Notes: generated by a model from the letters alone, not told the origin. DNA of 32,723 nucleotides from Candidatus Moraniibacteriota bacterium (GCA_003507475.1 DNVQ01000031.1:5314-38036); one strand, 5' to 3'. Shown: positions 15,603 to 23,528, numbered from the stretch's first letter. Numbers and translations: made by a program.

Positions 15603-16613
15603 ATGAATGACAAGAAAACAATTTTAACTGGTGATAGACCCACTGGCAAGCTTCATTTGGGTCATTATATCGGCTCCCTTGAAAATAGAGTAAAAATGCA
15701 ACATGAATGCAACCAATTTATTATGATTGCTGATATGCAAGCATTGACGGATAATGCTGAAAATCCGCAAAAGGTAAGAGATAATATTTTAGAGCTAGGC
15801 TTGGATTATCTTTCAATCGGACTAGATCCCAAGATAAATACTATCTTCATCCAATCTTCTGTGCCTGAACTTTCTGATTTGACCATGTTTTATCTTAATT
15901 TAGTTACGGTAGCGAGACTCCAACGCAATCCCACAGTAAAAACCGAAATAGCCCAAAAAGGATTTGAAAAAAGTTTGCCAGCGGGATTTCTAATTTATCC
16001 CGTCAGTCAGGCAGCGGACATTACGGCTTTTAAAGCCCAGCTCGTGCCGGTAGGAGAAGACCAATTGCCCATGATAGAGCAAACTAATGAAGTAGTTCGC
16101 AGATTTAATCATACTTATAACTCTAATGTTTTGGTTGAGTGCGAGGCAGTGCGTTCAAGTGTTGGGAGATTAATCGGAACCGATGGAAAATCTAAAATGA
16201 GTAAATCTCTTAATAATACAATTTATCTTTCGGATAGTTCCGAAGAAGTGAAAAAGAAAGTGATGAGTATGATGACTGATCCTAATCATTTGAGAGTTGA
16301 AGATCCCGGCAAAGTTGAGGGTAATCCTGTTTTTGAGTATCTCACTGCTTTTGATAAAGACAAAGAAGGGCTGGGGGATTTAAAAACTCGTTACCAAAAA
16401 GGCGGGGTGGGGGATGTGGAGGTTAAAAAGAGATTGATTGAGGTTTTAGAAGAATTTTTAACGCCTATTCGAGAAAGACGGGCAGAATTTGAAAAAAAGC
16501 CTGAAGAGGTGATGAATATTCTAAAAGAGGGCGGACAAAAAGCCAGACTCGTAGCTCAACAAACTCTAAAAGACGTTAGAAAGGCTATGAATATAAATTA
16601 TTTTAATGATTAA
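15603..16613 (+). CDS. trpS: Tryptophanyl-tRNA synthetase
   Basis: A class I aminoacyl-tRNA synthetase that charges tRNA-Trp with tryptophan in the cytosol. Of 336 residues, the HIGH-type signature is HLGH within [13 protein letters not shown] (residues 13-25), KMSKS is at 198-202, and the family segments [14 protein letters not shown] and [14 protein letters not shown] are intact. The length is normal. The upstream spacer holds a GC-rich palindrome and no Shine-Dalgarno close to the ATG, so translation may rely on the AT-rich leader. It is transcribed alone: a 260-base spacer with a long hairpin follows. Confidence 0.97.
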   Translation: MNDKKTILTGDRPTGKLHLGHYIGSLENRVKMQHECNQFIMIADMQALTDNAENPQKVRDNILELGLDYLSIGLDPKINTIFIQSSVPELSDLTMFYLNLVTVARLQRNPTVKTEIAQKGFEKSLPAGFLIYPVSQAADITAFKAQLVPVGEDQLPMIEQTNEVVRRFNHTYNSNVLVECEAVRSSVGRLIGTDGKSKMSKSLNNTIYLSDSSEEVKKKVMSMMTDPNHLRVEDPGKVEGNPVFEYLTAFDKDKEGLGDLKTRYQKGGVGDVEVKKRLIEVLEEFLTPIRERRAEFEKKPEEVMNILKEGGQKARLVAQQTLKDVRKAMNINYFND

Positions 16614-16687
16614 TAAATAGTTACCCACTTCCCAATATTGGCTTTATTGAGTAATAAATATCGTCTTTGATTTGTAATCTAGAAATT

Positions 16688-16784
16688 CCCGCGAATCTAC
16701 AAATTTGCTACAAATCTACAAATATCCTGAAAAATGAGCTATTTTTCACATTTGTAAATTCGTACTTGATTTGTGGATTTGTGG
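16688..16784. repeat. Long imperfect inverted repeat (about 97 bases)
   Basis: Left arm CCCGCGAATCTACAAATTTG onward (16688-16723) is complementary, with few mismatches, to the right arm ending GATTTGTGGG (16750-16784). The centre is a perfect GAAAAAT(GAGCT)ATTTTTC. It lies between trpS and the exonuclease gene, and has no T tract on either side. Confidence 0.6.
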
Positions 16785-16875
16785 GAGAAGAGTCAGAATT
16801 ATAATCAAGAACTTAGTTTATGCTTAGAATAAACTGGGATATCAAAGTGCGTAATACCTGTAATTAATTTTAACT

Positions 16876-17622
16876 ATGTATAAAGACAATTTAATTTTTT
16901 TAGACACTGAGACAACAGGATTGGGAAAAGAAGATCGCTTGTGTCAGGTGGCCTACAAGTTTCAAGGACAAGAGAAAGAAAGCTTGCTTAAACCACCCGT
17001 TCCCATTGGCGTAGAGTCAATGTGCATCACTCACATTACTAATAAAATGGTGGCTGATAAGGAGGCTTTTATCGGTTCTGAGATGCATAAAGATTTAGAG
17101 GATATTTTTAAAAAAGATAATATTTTAGTTGCTCACAACGCCGATTTTGATGCAGACATGCTAAGGAAAGAAGGTCTAGTCATAAACAGAATAATTGATA
17201 CTTTCAAAATCGCTCACTATTTGGATCATGATGGAAAAATCCCGAAATATAGTTTGCAATATTTGAGATATTATTTTGAATTTGAAATTGAAAATGCAAC
17301 GGCTCACAATGCCCTGGGAGATATCCGAGTTTTGGAAGTTATCTTTGATTATTATTATGAAAAAATGCTGGCGATAAAAGAAACTCCCGAGGCCGCCATT
17401 GGGGAAATGATAAAAATCTCCAAAGAGCCGATATTGCTTCGAAAATTTAATTTTGGAAAATATAATGGAGAATGGGTGGAGGACGTAGCCAAAAAAGACG
17501 CTAACTATTTACGCTGGCTCTTGTCAGAAAAAAATAAAGCCAGAGAAAATGGAGAAGATGAAGATAAAAATTGGATTCATACCTTAAAATACTATTTGAA
17601 CGAGAGACCAACTTTGTTTTAA
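16876..17622 (+). CDS. DEDDh 3'-5' exonuclease (DnaQ-like) with ExoX-like C-terminal domain
   Basis: A 248-residue nuclease. The catalytic set is complete: D10 and E12 in FLDTETTG, D90 in HNADFDADML, H144 and D149 in HNALGDIRVL, giving DEDDh. The C-terminal part (from about residue 193, FGKYNGEWVEDVAKKDANYLRWLL) matches the small domain (DUF3820/ExoX C-terminal type) found after the exonuclease in ExoX. It should degrade single-stranded DNA 3' to 5' in repair or mismatch correction, not act as a replicative polymerase subunit, since no polymerase is linked. Single gene; no clear promoter. Confidence 0.87.
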   Translation: MYKDNLIFLDTETTGLGKEDRLCQVAYKFQGQEKESLLKPPVPIGVESMCITHITNKMVADKEAFIGSEMHKDLEDIFKKDNILVAHNADFDADMLRKEGLVINRIIDTFKIAHYLDHDGKIPKYSLQYLRYYFEFEIENATAHNALGDIRVLEVIFDYYYEKMLAIKETPEAAIGEMIKISKEPILLRKFNFGKYNGEWVEDVAKKDANYLRWLLSEKNKARENGEDEDKNWIHTLKYYLNERPTLF

Positions 17623-17770
17623 ATATTAATTAAGAAACTATCTAAAATCTCGACGCCAAAATGATTACGAAAAAAATACTTCTCCGCTAAAATATTAAAA
17701 TTTTAGAGGATTTAGCACACTTTGTTTTTTTAAAGTGGACACGAGATCTTACGTTGTTTCAAAAAAATAC

Positions 17771-18220
17771 ATGCAAGTAAAAGATATCATGACAAAAGAC
17801 GTAATCTCTGTATTTGAAAATACAGAGGTAAAAAATATTGCAGAAATTTTAACTAAAGAGAGGATTCATGGCGTGCCAGTAATAGACAAAGATCGCAAGG
17901 TGATTGGAATAGTGACGGAAACTAACTTTTTTTCAAGGGTGGATGGAGATTTATATTTGTCAAAATTTGTAAAAACTGTTCAGGAAAATAAATTGCCCGA
18001 CACAGGACTTTTGAAAAATAAAAATAAAATTAGTGCTAACACCACTGCCGGAGAAATCATGACTAAAAATTGTGTTACTGTTAGTCCGGAATTAGAACTA
18101 GAAAAATTATTTGAAGTATTTAGGAAAAAAGGTTTTCATTCTATCCCAGTAGCTAATGGCGAAGGAACCCTGGAAGGAATTATCACTTTGGCCGATATAA
18201 TAGCTTTCAGTGCTAAATAA
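17771..18220 (+). CDS. CBS-domain pair protein
   Basis: Two CBS domains, about residues 1-62 (start QVKDIMTKDVISVFENTEV, then GVPVIDKDRKVIGIVTETNFF) and 93-149 (GEIMTKNCVTVSPELELEKLF, then HSIPVANGEGTLEGIITLADI). A pair forms a Bateman module that binds adenosyl ligands (AMP, ATP, SAM) and usually reports energy state. Here it is free-standing, with no attached enzyme. The ATG at 17771 begins exactly at the first domain; an in-frame GTG at 17735 would add 12 residues. Neither has a Shine-Dalgarno, so the start is uncertain. Confidence 0.85.
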   Translation: MQVKDIMTKDVISVFENTEVKNIAEILTKERIHGVPVIDKDRKVIGIVTETNFFSRVDGDLYLSKFVKTVQENKLPDTGLLKNKNKISANTTAGEIMTKNCVTVSPELELEKLFEVFRKKGFHSIPVANGEGTLEGIITLADIIAFSAK

Positions 18221-18260
18221 GCTAAATTTAAAATTTTTCAATAAAAATTAACTTCGGATT

Positions 18261-19733
18261 ATGTCCAAATCTCGAATATTTTTTTTCTTGCTTTTGAGTT
18301 TCATAGGCGGAGTTTTTTACCAATCTTTTTGGTCAGCCAGTTTAATTTTAGCCTGGTTTGTTTTAATTTGTGCAATTGTTTTGATTTTAGTTGATTATAG
18401 AAATCGTGTTTTTATCGCTTTGGGTCTAATATTAATTTCTTTTTTACTAGGAATCGGTAAAACGAAATTATCCTTGCAAGAAATTCAAAATATAAAAGAA
18501 GATGTTTCCAGTATAGATACAATTGGACAAATCATAAAAGAACCTGACAAAAAAGAATTTTATCAGAATTTAACAATCGCTATCGAAGAAGGGGAAATTT
18601 TACAAAACAACAATAATCAAGATAGGATAAAAGTTTTAATTCGAACAGATCTTTATCGAGAATTTAATTACGGAGATTTACTCCAAGTGAAGTGCAATCC
18701 CGAGGTGGTGAAAAATTTCTCTTCAGATTTTGACTATAAAATGTATTTGGCTAAAGATAAAATTTATTACCTTTGCGCTAGTGCTGAAATTAAAAAAGTG
18801 GAGGAAGCTAAAAAAGGTTTTTATAAGATTGTTTTAAATATAAGAAATAAATTGGAGGAAAATATAGCCCAAATAATTCCACAGCCTCAAGCCGCTTTGG
18901 CGCAGGGAATTCTTTTCGGGGGCGGAAATCGTTTAAGTAAAGAGATGCAAGATTTGTTTTCCGTAACAGGCATGAGCCACATTGTGGCTGTTTCTGGGTA
19001 CAATGTTACAATCATCGTTGAATATCTGATGATTATTGGTATTTTCCTGGGACTGTGGAGGTCGCAAGCTTTTTATTTTGCCATTTTGGGAATTTTTATT
19101 TTTATTGCCATGATTGGATTTCCTAGTTCTGCTTTGAGAGCAGGAGTGATGGGCGGACTTATTCTTTGGGCGATAAAAAATGGCAGATTGGCTAATTTGG
19201 ATAATGCAATTTTATTGGCTGGAGCTATTATGCTTATTATTAATCCGCTTATTTTGAGATGGGATATCGGTTTTCAACTTTCTTTTTTGGCCACCATCGG
19301 ATTGGTCAAATTATCTCCCTTTTGGGATAAGTATTTTTTGAAAAAATATAAGTCTTGGGGAATATTGGAAATAATGTTAATGACAATCAGTGCCCAGCTT
19401 TTTGTTTTGCCGATTATATTGTATAATTTTCATAATCTGGCCCTGGTCTCAATTATCGCCAATGTTTTGATTTTACCCATTATTCCCGTTACAATGCTCT
19501 TTGTTTTTCTTTCCGCCATAGCTAGTTTTATTTTTTATCCTCTGGCCTTAGCTTTGGGTTGGCTGGCATATTTTTTATTAAAATACGAAATAGAAATAAT
19601 AGATTATTTGTCTAAATGGAAATTTTCAAATCTGGTTATTTTTGATTTTAGTTACTGGAAGATAATAACTTGGTATTTGCTCTTGATAATTTTTATCTAC
19701 TTTATAAATAAAAAAATTAATCCAAAAAAATAA
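18261..19733 (+). CDS. comEC: ComEC/Rec2 competence protein, membrane channel part
   Basis: A 490-residue polytopic protein. Residues 1-65 hold two or three helices; the soluble DUF4131-type OB-like region spans about 70-185; then comes the Competence domain with the family core ALAQGILFGGGNRL...MSHIVAVSGYNV (about 211-250) and seven or more helices. ComEC forms the channel that takes single-stranded DNA across the cytoplasmic membrane. The metallo-beta-lactamase domain normally fused at the C-terminus is instead a separate gene whose ATG overlaps this stop by one base (TAATG). It implies natural transformation, a common capacity in CPR bacteria. Confidence 0.9.
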   Translation: MSKSRIFFFLLLSFIGGVFYQSFWSASLILAWFVLICAIVLILVDYRNRVFIALGLILISFLLGIGKTKLSLQEIQNIKEDVSSIDTIGQIIKEPDKKEFYQNLTIAIEEGEILQNNNNQDRIKVLIRTDLYREFNYGDLLQVKCNPEVVKNFSSDFDYKMYLAKDKIYYLCASAEIKKVEEAKKGFYKIVLNIRNKLEENIAQIIPQPQAALAQGILFGGGNRLSKEMQDLFSVTGMSHIVAVSGYNVTIIVEYLMIIGIFLGLWRSQAFYFAILGIFIFIAMIGFPSSALRAGVMGGLILWAIKNGRLANLDNAILLAGAIMLIINPLILRWDIGFQLSFLATIGLVKLSPFWDKYFLKKYKSWGILEIMLMTISAQLFVLPIILYNFHNLALVSIIANVLILPIIPVTMLFVFLSAIASFIFYPLALALGWLAYFLLKYEIEIIDYLSKWKFSNLVIFDFSYWKIITWYLLLIIFIYFINKKINPKK

Positions 19734-20593
19734 TGAACAATAGAAAATTTATCTATTTTGTTTTGATTGCCCTTTTGGCTATGGGCATTATTTTGGGGGT
19801 AATTATTTTGGCCTTAAGAAATAACCAAGAAATGAAAATTAATTTTTTGGATGTAGGACAGGGCGATGCTATTTTGATAGAAAATGGACATAACCAAGTT
19901 TTGATAGATTCAGGCCGCAATGGTCGTGTTGTATTGGAAAAATTGGGCAGAGCGATGCCTTTTTGGGACAGAAAAATAGAGGCGTTAATAATAACTCATC
20001 CGGATGCTGATCACTATGGGGGATCAAATGAAATATTGGATTTTTATAAAATAGAAAATGTCATAAAAACCGATGCTACTAATGAAAGCGGAGAGTGGCT
20101 GAATCTGGTTAATAAAATTAGAGATAAAAAAATAAATGAGATAACTGCGACTTGGCAGACAGAAATTGTTTTCCCCGCTGGTGCCAGATTAAAATTTGTT
20201 TATCCTTGGAATAATTCTTTGGGCACCTCAATAGATCGTAATGACTCAAGTATCGTGACAAAATTAATCTTTGGCGAAAATGAATTCCTATTTACCGGAG
20301 ATTTGTCCAAAGAAGGAGAAAATTTATTGGTAGAAAGCAATATAGATATTGATGCCGATTTTCTAAAAATAGGGCATCACGGATCAAAATCTTCAACTAC
20401 AAGCGATTTCTTGGATAAAGTTACTCCTCAAGATGCGATTATTTCGGTGGGTAAAAATAGCTATGGTCATCCTCATAAAGAAGTGTTGGATAATCTTAAA
20501 AATAGAACTATTAGGATCTGGCGCACTGATCAAGACGGAAATATTATTTATAAATGTAAAAATATAAATCAAATGTGCCAAGTTAGCCGATAA
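19733..20593 (+). CDS. ComEC-type metallo-beta-lactamase domain protein (separate gene)
   Basis: A 286-residue protein: one N-terminal membrane helix (7-28), then the ComEC beta-lactamase-like domain. Motifs: NFLDVGQGDAILIE (about 38-51), LIDSGRNG, the metal site THPDADHYGG, RNDSSIVTKL, FLFTGDL, and IGHHGSKSSTTSDF, ending with SYGHPHKEVLDNL. In ComEC this domain probably degrades the non-transported strand or processes DNA at the channel. The helix places the domain outside the membrane. The one-base overlap with comEC indicates coupled synthesis in equal amounts. Confidence 0.9.
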   Translation: MNNRKFIYFVLIALLAMGIILGVIILALRNNQEMKINFLDVGQGDAILIENGHNQVLIDSGRNGRVVLEKLGRAMPFWDRKIEALIITHPDADHYGGSNEILDFYKIENVIKTDATNESGEWLNLVNKIRDKKINEITATWQTEIVFPAGARLKFVYPWNNSLGTSIDRNDSSIVTKLIFGENEFLFTGDLSKEGENLLVESNIDIDADFLKIGHHGSKSSTTSDFLDKVTPQDAIISVGKNSYGHPHKEVLDNLKNRTIRIWRTDQDGNIIYKCKNINQMCQVSR

Positions 20594-20629
20594 TTAAAAA
20601 TTTATGGGTGCTCCAATTTTATTTCAACC

Positions 20630-20658
20630 TTGATTTTTGGGCTAAAAAATGGTATAAT
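20630..20658 (+). promoter_or_regulatory. Sigma-70-like promoter of the small-protein leader
   Basis: TTGATT at 20630-20635, a 17-base spacer and a consensus TATAAT at 20653-20658. Transcription would begin near 20665, about 90 bases before the ATG at 20754. Confidence 0.8.
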
Positions 20659-20698
20659 TATAATAGATTAGTGAGGGTAGCTCTTTGAAAAAAATGCG

Positions 20699-20728
20699 CA
20701 AAACTTGCTTTTTAAGTTTTGTTTTTTT
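20699..20728 (+). terminator. Attenuator-like terminator in the leader of the 42-aa gene
   Basis: CAAAACTT/AAGTTTTG (20699-20706 with 20714-20721) is followed by seven T. It lies between the promoter and the Shine-Dalgarno of the next gene, so it would end a transcript of about 60 bases unless bypassed. Confidence 0.6.
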
Positions 20729-20753
20729 ATTCTCTTAAAATAAGGGGGTATTT

Positions 20754-20882
20754 ATGCTCACCAGAGAAGCTATTGGTATTCTTATGCTTAGTCCGCTCTA
20801 TTGGCACTATAAATTGGAAGCTCGCAAAGAGTTAATAAGAGAATTTATGGCTAATTATTGGTTTATAGTTATTGCAAATTAG
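20754..20882 (+). CDS. 42-residue small protein, unknown function
   Basis: A strong AAGGGGG Shine-Dalgarno precedes the ATG by 6-7 bases, and a consensus promoter and a strong terminator frame the unit. The product begins MLTREAIGILMLSPLYWHYK, continues with a charged amphipathic helix (LEARKELIREFM) and ends in WFIVIAN. It reads like a small amphipathic or membrane-surface peptide. An attenuator-like hairpin in the leader suggests conditional expression. No family can be named. Confidence 0.55.
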   Translation: MLTREAIGILMLSPLYWHYKLEARKELIREFMANYWFIVIAN

Positions 20883-20927
20883 CAAGAGAGGGGAAATGAA
20901 GCGCATTTTAATCTGCATTTCAGAGTA

Positions 20928-20982
20928 GCTGTTGGCAAATAAATTGAAATTATTTAATTTCACTTTGCCAACGGCTTTTTTT
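20928..20982 (+). terminator. Rho-independent terminator
   Basis: GCTGTTGGCAAA (20928-20939) pairs with TTTGCCAACGGC (20964-20975) through one T-G wobble. The 24-base loop can fold again, and seven T follow. Confidence 0.85.
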
Positions 20983-21069
20983 ATTGATTTTTAATTCAAA
21001 TTATGCAATATTAGTAATGGTTTTTGGGATAGTTTTTTTGTTAAATTTAATAAAGAGGAGTTATCGAAA

Positions 21070-21270
21070 ATGGAAAAAATAATATTTTTTTTAAATGGAT
21101 ATGAGATAACAGCCGGTTATTTGTGGCTGATAATCATATCAATTCTTTTAATTTTAGTTATCCCTTTGGCTGCATATCTGCTCAGTAGAGCCAAATGCCC
21201 CAAATGTGGCAGTGTGCAAATAAGTTTACGATTTGGACTCTCAAATGTGTGCAATAATTGCGGATGGTAA
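21070..21270 (+). CDS. Small membrane protein with C-terminal zinc ribbon
   Basis: A Shine-Dalgarno (AGAGGAG) sits about 9 bases before the ATG. Of 66 residues, 15-39 form one membrane helix and 43-64 a CPKC...CNNC zinc-ribbon knuckle pair (C43, C46, C61, C64) ending in GW. The layout suggests a membrane-bound zinc ribbon on the cytosolic face, a form often seen in uncharacterised CPR proteins. It is followed 35 bases later by another tiny membrane-protein gene. Confidence 0.65.
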   Translation: MEKIIFFLNGYEITAGYLWLIIISILLILVIPLAAYLLSRAKCPKCGSVQISLRFGLSNVCNNCGW

Positions 21271-21305
21271 AATTTTTCATTATCTGTTGAAAAAGGATCA
21301 ATGTT

Positions 21306-21458
21306 ATGAAAATAATTAATACTTTGTTGAGATGGGGTGAGGCTAAGTTGGTTTTAATTTTATCAACGTCTGTTTTAGTACTTGTGTTTTTAGTGTTAGT
21401 GCCGAAAATGCAATTTTTTTACCGTTTTATAAATTCACTATCTGCGGGATTAAACTAA
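21306..21458 (+). CDS. 50-residue single-helix membrane protein
   Basis: AAGGA lies about 10 bases before the ATG. The product starts MKIINTLLRWGEAK, has one hydrophobic helix at about 15-33 (LVLILSTSVLVLVFLVLV) and a short polar tail ending FINSLSAGLN. It follows the zinc-ribbon protein after 35 bases and precedes a good terminator, so the two small membrane proteins likely share a message. Unknown function. Confidence 0.5.
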   Translation: MKIINTLLRWGEAKLVLILSTSVLVLVFLVLVPKMQFFYRFINSLSAGLN

Positions 21459-21497
21459 CTAATAAAGATGAATTCCTTTTTATGATTAAGTTTTCTA

Positions 21498-21536
21498 TAA
21501 TCCTAGACAAGTAAATGCTTATCTAGGATTGATTTT
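21498..21536 (+). terminator. Rho-independent terminator
   Basis: AATCCTAGA (21499-21507) pairs perfectly with TCTAGGATT (21522-21530), followed by GATTTTT. It closes the small membrane-protein unit. Confidence 0.7.
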
Positions 21537-21581
21537 TAAGTTTGGCAATTAGCATGATTTATGCACTCTAGATAGCAGCTC

Positions 21582-21610
21582 TTGATTAATTTTGAAAAAG
21601 TTGCTAAATT
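21582..21610 (+). promoter_or_regulatory. Candidate promoter of tRNA-Glu
   Basis: TTGATT at 21582-21587, a 17-base spacer and TAAATT at 21605-21610. It is the best promoter-like pair before the tRNA. Confidence 0.4.
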
Positions 21611-21619
21611 AGTTTATGT

Positions 21620-21648
21620 AATGCGATATTCGCATTCCATTTTTTTTA
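21620..21648 (+). terminator. Hairpin with T tract just upstream of tRNA-Glu
   Basis: AATGCGA(TAT)TCGCATT at 21620-21636 is followed by CCA and eight T. It looks like a terminator yet lies between the candidate promoter and the tRNA, so it may be a 5' leader structure or a back-up terminator for the upstream unit. Confidence 0.45.
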
Positions 21649-21658
21649 TTTCAAAAAT

Positions 21659-21730
21659 GGCCCTATCGTCTAGAGGCTAGGACGTATCCCTCTCACGGAT
21701 AAAACTGGGGTTCGATTCCCCATAGGGTCA
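21659..21730 (+). tRNA. tRNA-Glu (anticodon CTC)
   Basis: Acceptor GGCCCTA (21659-21665) pairs with TAGGGTC (21723-21729) with one G-T. The anticodon stem TATCC/GGATA surrounds the loop CTCTCAC with anticodon CTC at 21692-21694. The T arm TGGGG/CCCCA encloses TTCGATT. Discriminator A, and CCA is not encoded. The last 17 bases are repeated at 21901-21917 as part of a longer duplication. Confidence 0.95.
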
Positions 21731-21839
21731 CACGAGACGAATTAAAAATTAAAAATTAATAATTAATCTTTTTTTGTTTCTTATTTGCCGGAATCGAAGG
21801 GCGAATTAGAAAGTAAAGAGTTTTGCTTTCTAAAAGCCC
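21714..21839 (+). repeat. Direct repeat copy 1, including the 3' end of tRNA-Glu
   Basis: Bases 21714-21813 (tRNA T-loop to GAATTAGAAAG) match 21901-22007 with one substitution and a 7-base length difference in an AATTAAT run. Weaker similarity continues to about 21839. Between the copies is an 87-base non-repeated core (21814-21900) with the hairpin GTGCTC(AGCG)GAGCAC. Confidence 0.9.
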
Positions 21840-21900
21840 AGGCCTAAACTGAGAAATGAGTCCTGTGCTCAGCGGAGCACGACGAATGACGAAGTGAAGG

Positions 21901-22053
21901 GATTCCCCATAGGGTCACACGAGACGAATTAAAAATTAAAAATTAATAATTAATAATTAATCTTTTTTTGTTTCTTATTTGCCGGAATTGAAGGGCGAAT
22001 TAGAAAGCCAACATCTGCCTATTGGCAGACAGAGTTTTGCTTTTTATGAGCCT
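21901..22053 (+). repeat. Direct repeat copy 2, with a partial tRNA-Glu 3' end
   Basis: It starts with the final 17 bases of tRNA-Glu, then repeats the tRNA flank. After base 22007 it carries an extra hairpin segment (TCTGCC(TATT)GGCAGA) absent from copy 1, before similarity resumes at AGAGTTTTGCTTT. No gene is seen in 21731-22226. Confidence 0.9.
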
Positions 22054-22226
22054 ATATTGAAAAATAGATGAGCGGTATATTAAAATATTTTTATATATTA
22101 GGGTGAGTATGGATTTATTTTAATTATGTACTGTGTTTAGTTACCATACTGTATTATAATTCAAAATTAGTTAACCACTTTTCTTTAGAGTGATTTTTTA
22201 AATCAAACAAAGAAAACGAAAAACAA

Positions 22227-22682
22227 ATGAAATTAATTACCAAAGAAGGATTAAAGAAATTGGAAGAAGAATTAAATGAAAGACAGGGAAAAATCCGCCA
22301 AGAAATTGCCAGAGCTATAAAAGAAGCAAAGGAGCAGGGTGACTTAAGCGAAAACGCAGAGTATAGCGAAGCTAAAAGACAACAATCCGAAAACGAATCA
22401 AAAATAGCTATTTTGGAATCCATGATTAAAAATTCTCAGATCGTAGAAGATAGCGGTTCCACCGATGGATTTGTTAGAATTGGTTCAGATGTGGGAGTAA
22501 AATTTAACAATAAAGAAGTTACCTTTCATATCGTAGGAGCTAGTGAAGCTGATCCTAGCAATTATAGAATTTCCAATGAATCTCCTTTGGGAAAAGCACT
22601 TTTGGGCAAGAAAAAGGGTGATGTTACAAAAGTAGAAACTCCAACTGGCGCAGTTAAGTACTCTATTTTAAGTGTTAAATAA
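22227..22682 (+). CDS. greA: Transcription elongation factor GreA
   Basis: GreA enters the secondary channel of paused RNA polymerase and stimulates cleavage of the backtracked transcript. The 151-residue protein has the N-terminal coiled coil with the acidic tip GDLSENAEYSEAKRQQ (about 38-53, catalytic D39 and E42) and the C-terminal FKBP-like domain with SPLGKALLGKKKGD (about 119-132) and a final beta strand. The length is slightly below E. coli GreA (158). A TATAAT at 22155-22160 with a poor -35 is the probable promoter. Terminator at 22702. Confidence 0.97.
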   Translation: MKLITKEGLKKLEEELNERQGKIRQEIARAIKEAKEQGDLSENAEYSEAKRQQSENESKIAILESMIKNSQIVEDSGSTDGFVRIGSDVGVKFNNKEVTFHIVGASEADPSNYRISNESPLGKALLGKKKGDVTKVETPTGAVKYSILSVK

Positions 22683-22701
22683 TTCAGTACTTAAAGAATG
22701 C

Positions 22702-22731
22702 AAAAAACACCTATTTAATTGGGTGTTTTTT
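22702..22731 (+). terminator. Rho-independent terminator of greA
   Basis: AAAAAACACC (22702-22711) pairs with GGTGTTTTTT (22722-22731); loop of 10 bases. Confidence 0.88.
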
Positions 22732-22950
22732 ATTTGGGAGAATATGTGGTTTATATAATATTTTTTATACACCGATATTGATAGAATTTGAAAATATACT
22801 CAGTCAACTAGTCAAACTAATATTTGTGGTATATAATCATCAGGGTAACTAAATTAGCAACAATGTTTGCAAGGAGTGCATTATCGTTATTTTATAGCAC
22901 CAAAAAGGCCAAGCTAAAAGTGTTTTTCAATCAAAAGTCGGGAGATTCAG

Positions 22951-23298
22951 ATGAGAGATGATAATAATTTTACAAGAGAAACAAATTTTGGCACCAAACA
23001 GTTAATGGATATGGCTCAATTAAAAAAGGGAATTGGGCCGATAGATCCATGTGTCGCATTGAAAGAATTGGGAGTAATTTTTATCAACTCCAATCACCTC
23101 GAAGAAGTTGAGGAAATTGGAAAATTTTTTACTTCAATTCTGGAGGGTTCGCAAGAGGATCAGATATGCGTAGTGCTTAAATATCTTGATTTGGGAAGTT
23201 TAAAATTAAGTAATTATAGCCGAAAAGCACTTGAGGATTTTAGGAAAGATTCCGGTAATTCAAAGATGATGATGCAATCCCAAGTATTTCTTGAATAA
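22951..23298 (+). CDS. Hypothetical soluble protein
   Basis: GGGAGA lies 6-11 bases before the ATG. TATAAT at 22832-22837 (no clear -35) would give a leader of about 107 bases. The 115-residue product is acidic and helical after an unstructured N-terminus: CVALKELGVIF, EEVEEIGKFFTSILEG, ICVVLKYLDLGSLKL and SRKALEDFRKDSG, ending in a Met-rich tail (KMMMQSQVF). No motif or family is recognised. It is framed by its own terminator at 23311, so it is a single-gene unit. Confidence 0.6.
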   Translation: MRDDNNFTRETNFGTKQLMDMAQLKKGIGPIDPCVALKELGVIFINSNHLEEVEEIGKFFTSILEGSQEDQICVVLKYLDLGSLKLSNYSRKALEDFRKDSGNSKMMMQSQVFLE

Positions 23299-23310
23299 TT
23301 GCCTTCTACC

Positions 23311-23348
23311 ACAGGAATTCACCAAAGTTGCGGTGGGTTCCTGTTTTA
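23311..23348 (+). terminator. Rho-independent terminator
   Basis: ACAGGAATTCACC (23311-23323) pairs with GGTGGGTTCCTGT (23332-23344) through two G-T wobbles; TTTATT follows. Confidence 0.75.
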
Positions 23349-23463
23349 TTAATTAGAAAGATCACTATCTTCCAGGCGCATTTATTAAGATCAATGGGCA
23401 GGTTTAAAATATGTGAATTAATTTAAGCTCGCCTATAAGTAACTTTGCTGTTTGAATTTTTTA

Positions 23464-23503
23464 TAAATAAAAGATGGCGAAATCTTAAGAGTAAGATTTC
23501 GCC
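23464..23503 (-). terminator. Terminator of the minus-strand 74-aa gene
   Basis: A perfect 12-bp stem GGCGAAATCTTA/TAAGATTTCGCC (23476-23487 with 23492-23503). Read on the minus strand it is followed by ATCTTTTATTTAT. Confidence 0.7.
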
Positions 23504-23528
23504 GTCCTTGTCCGCACCAAACTGAGAT

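Noticed and set aside
18261..20593. ComEC frameshift pseudogene
   Set aside because: The break falls exactly between the membrane and beta-lactamase domains, with a clean TAATG overlap and an added N-terminal helix on the second protein, so it is two working genes and not a frameshift.
22863..22961. 32-codon frame overlapping the start of the 115-aa gene
   Set aside because: No Shine-Dalgarno; the downstream gene has a good one, and the peptide has no recognisable features.
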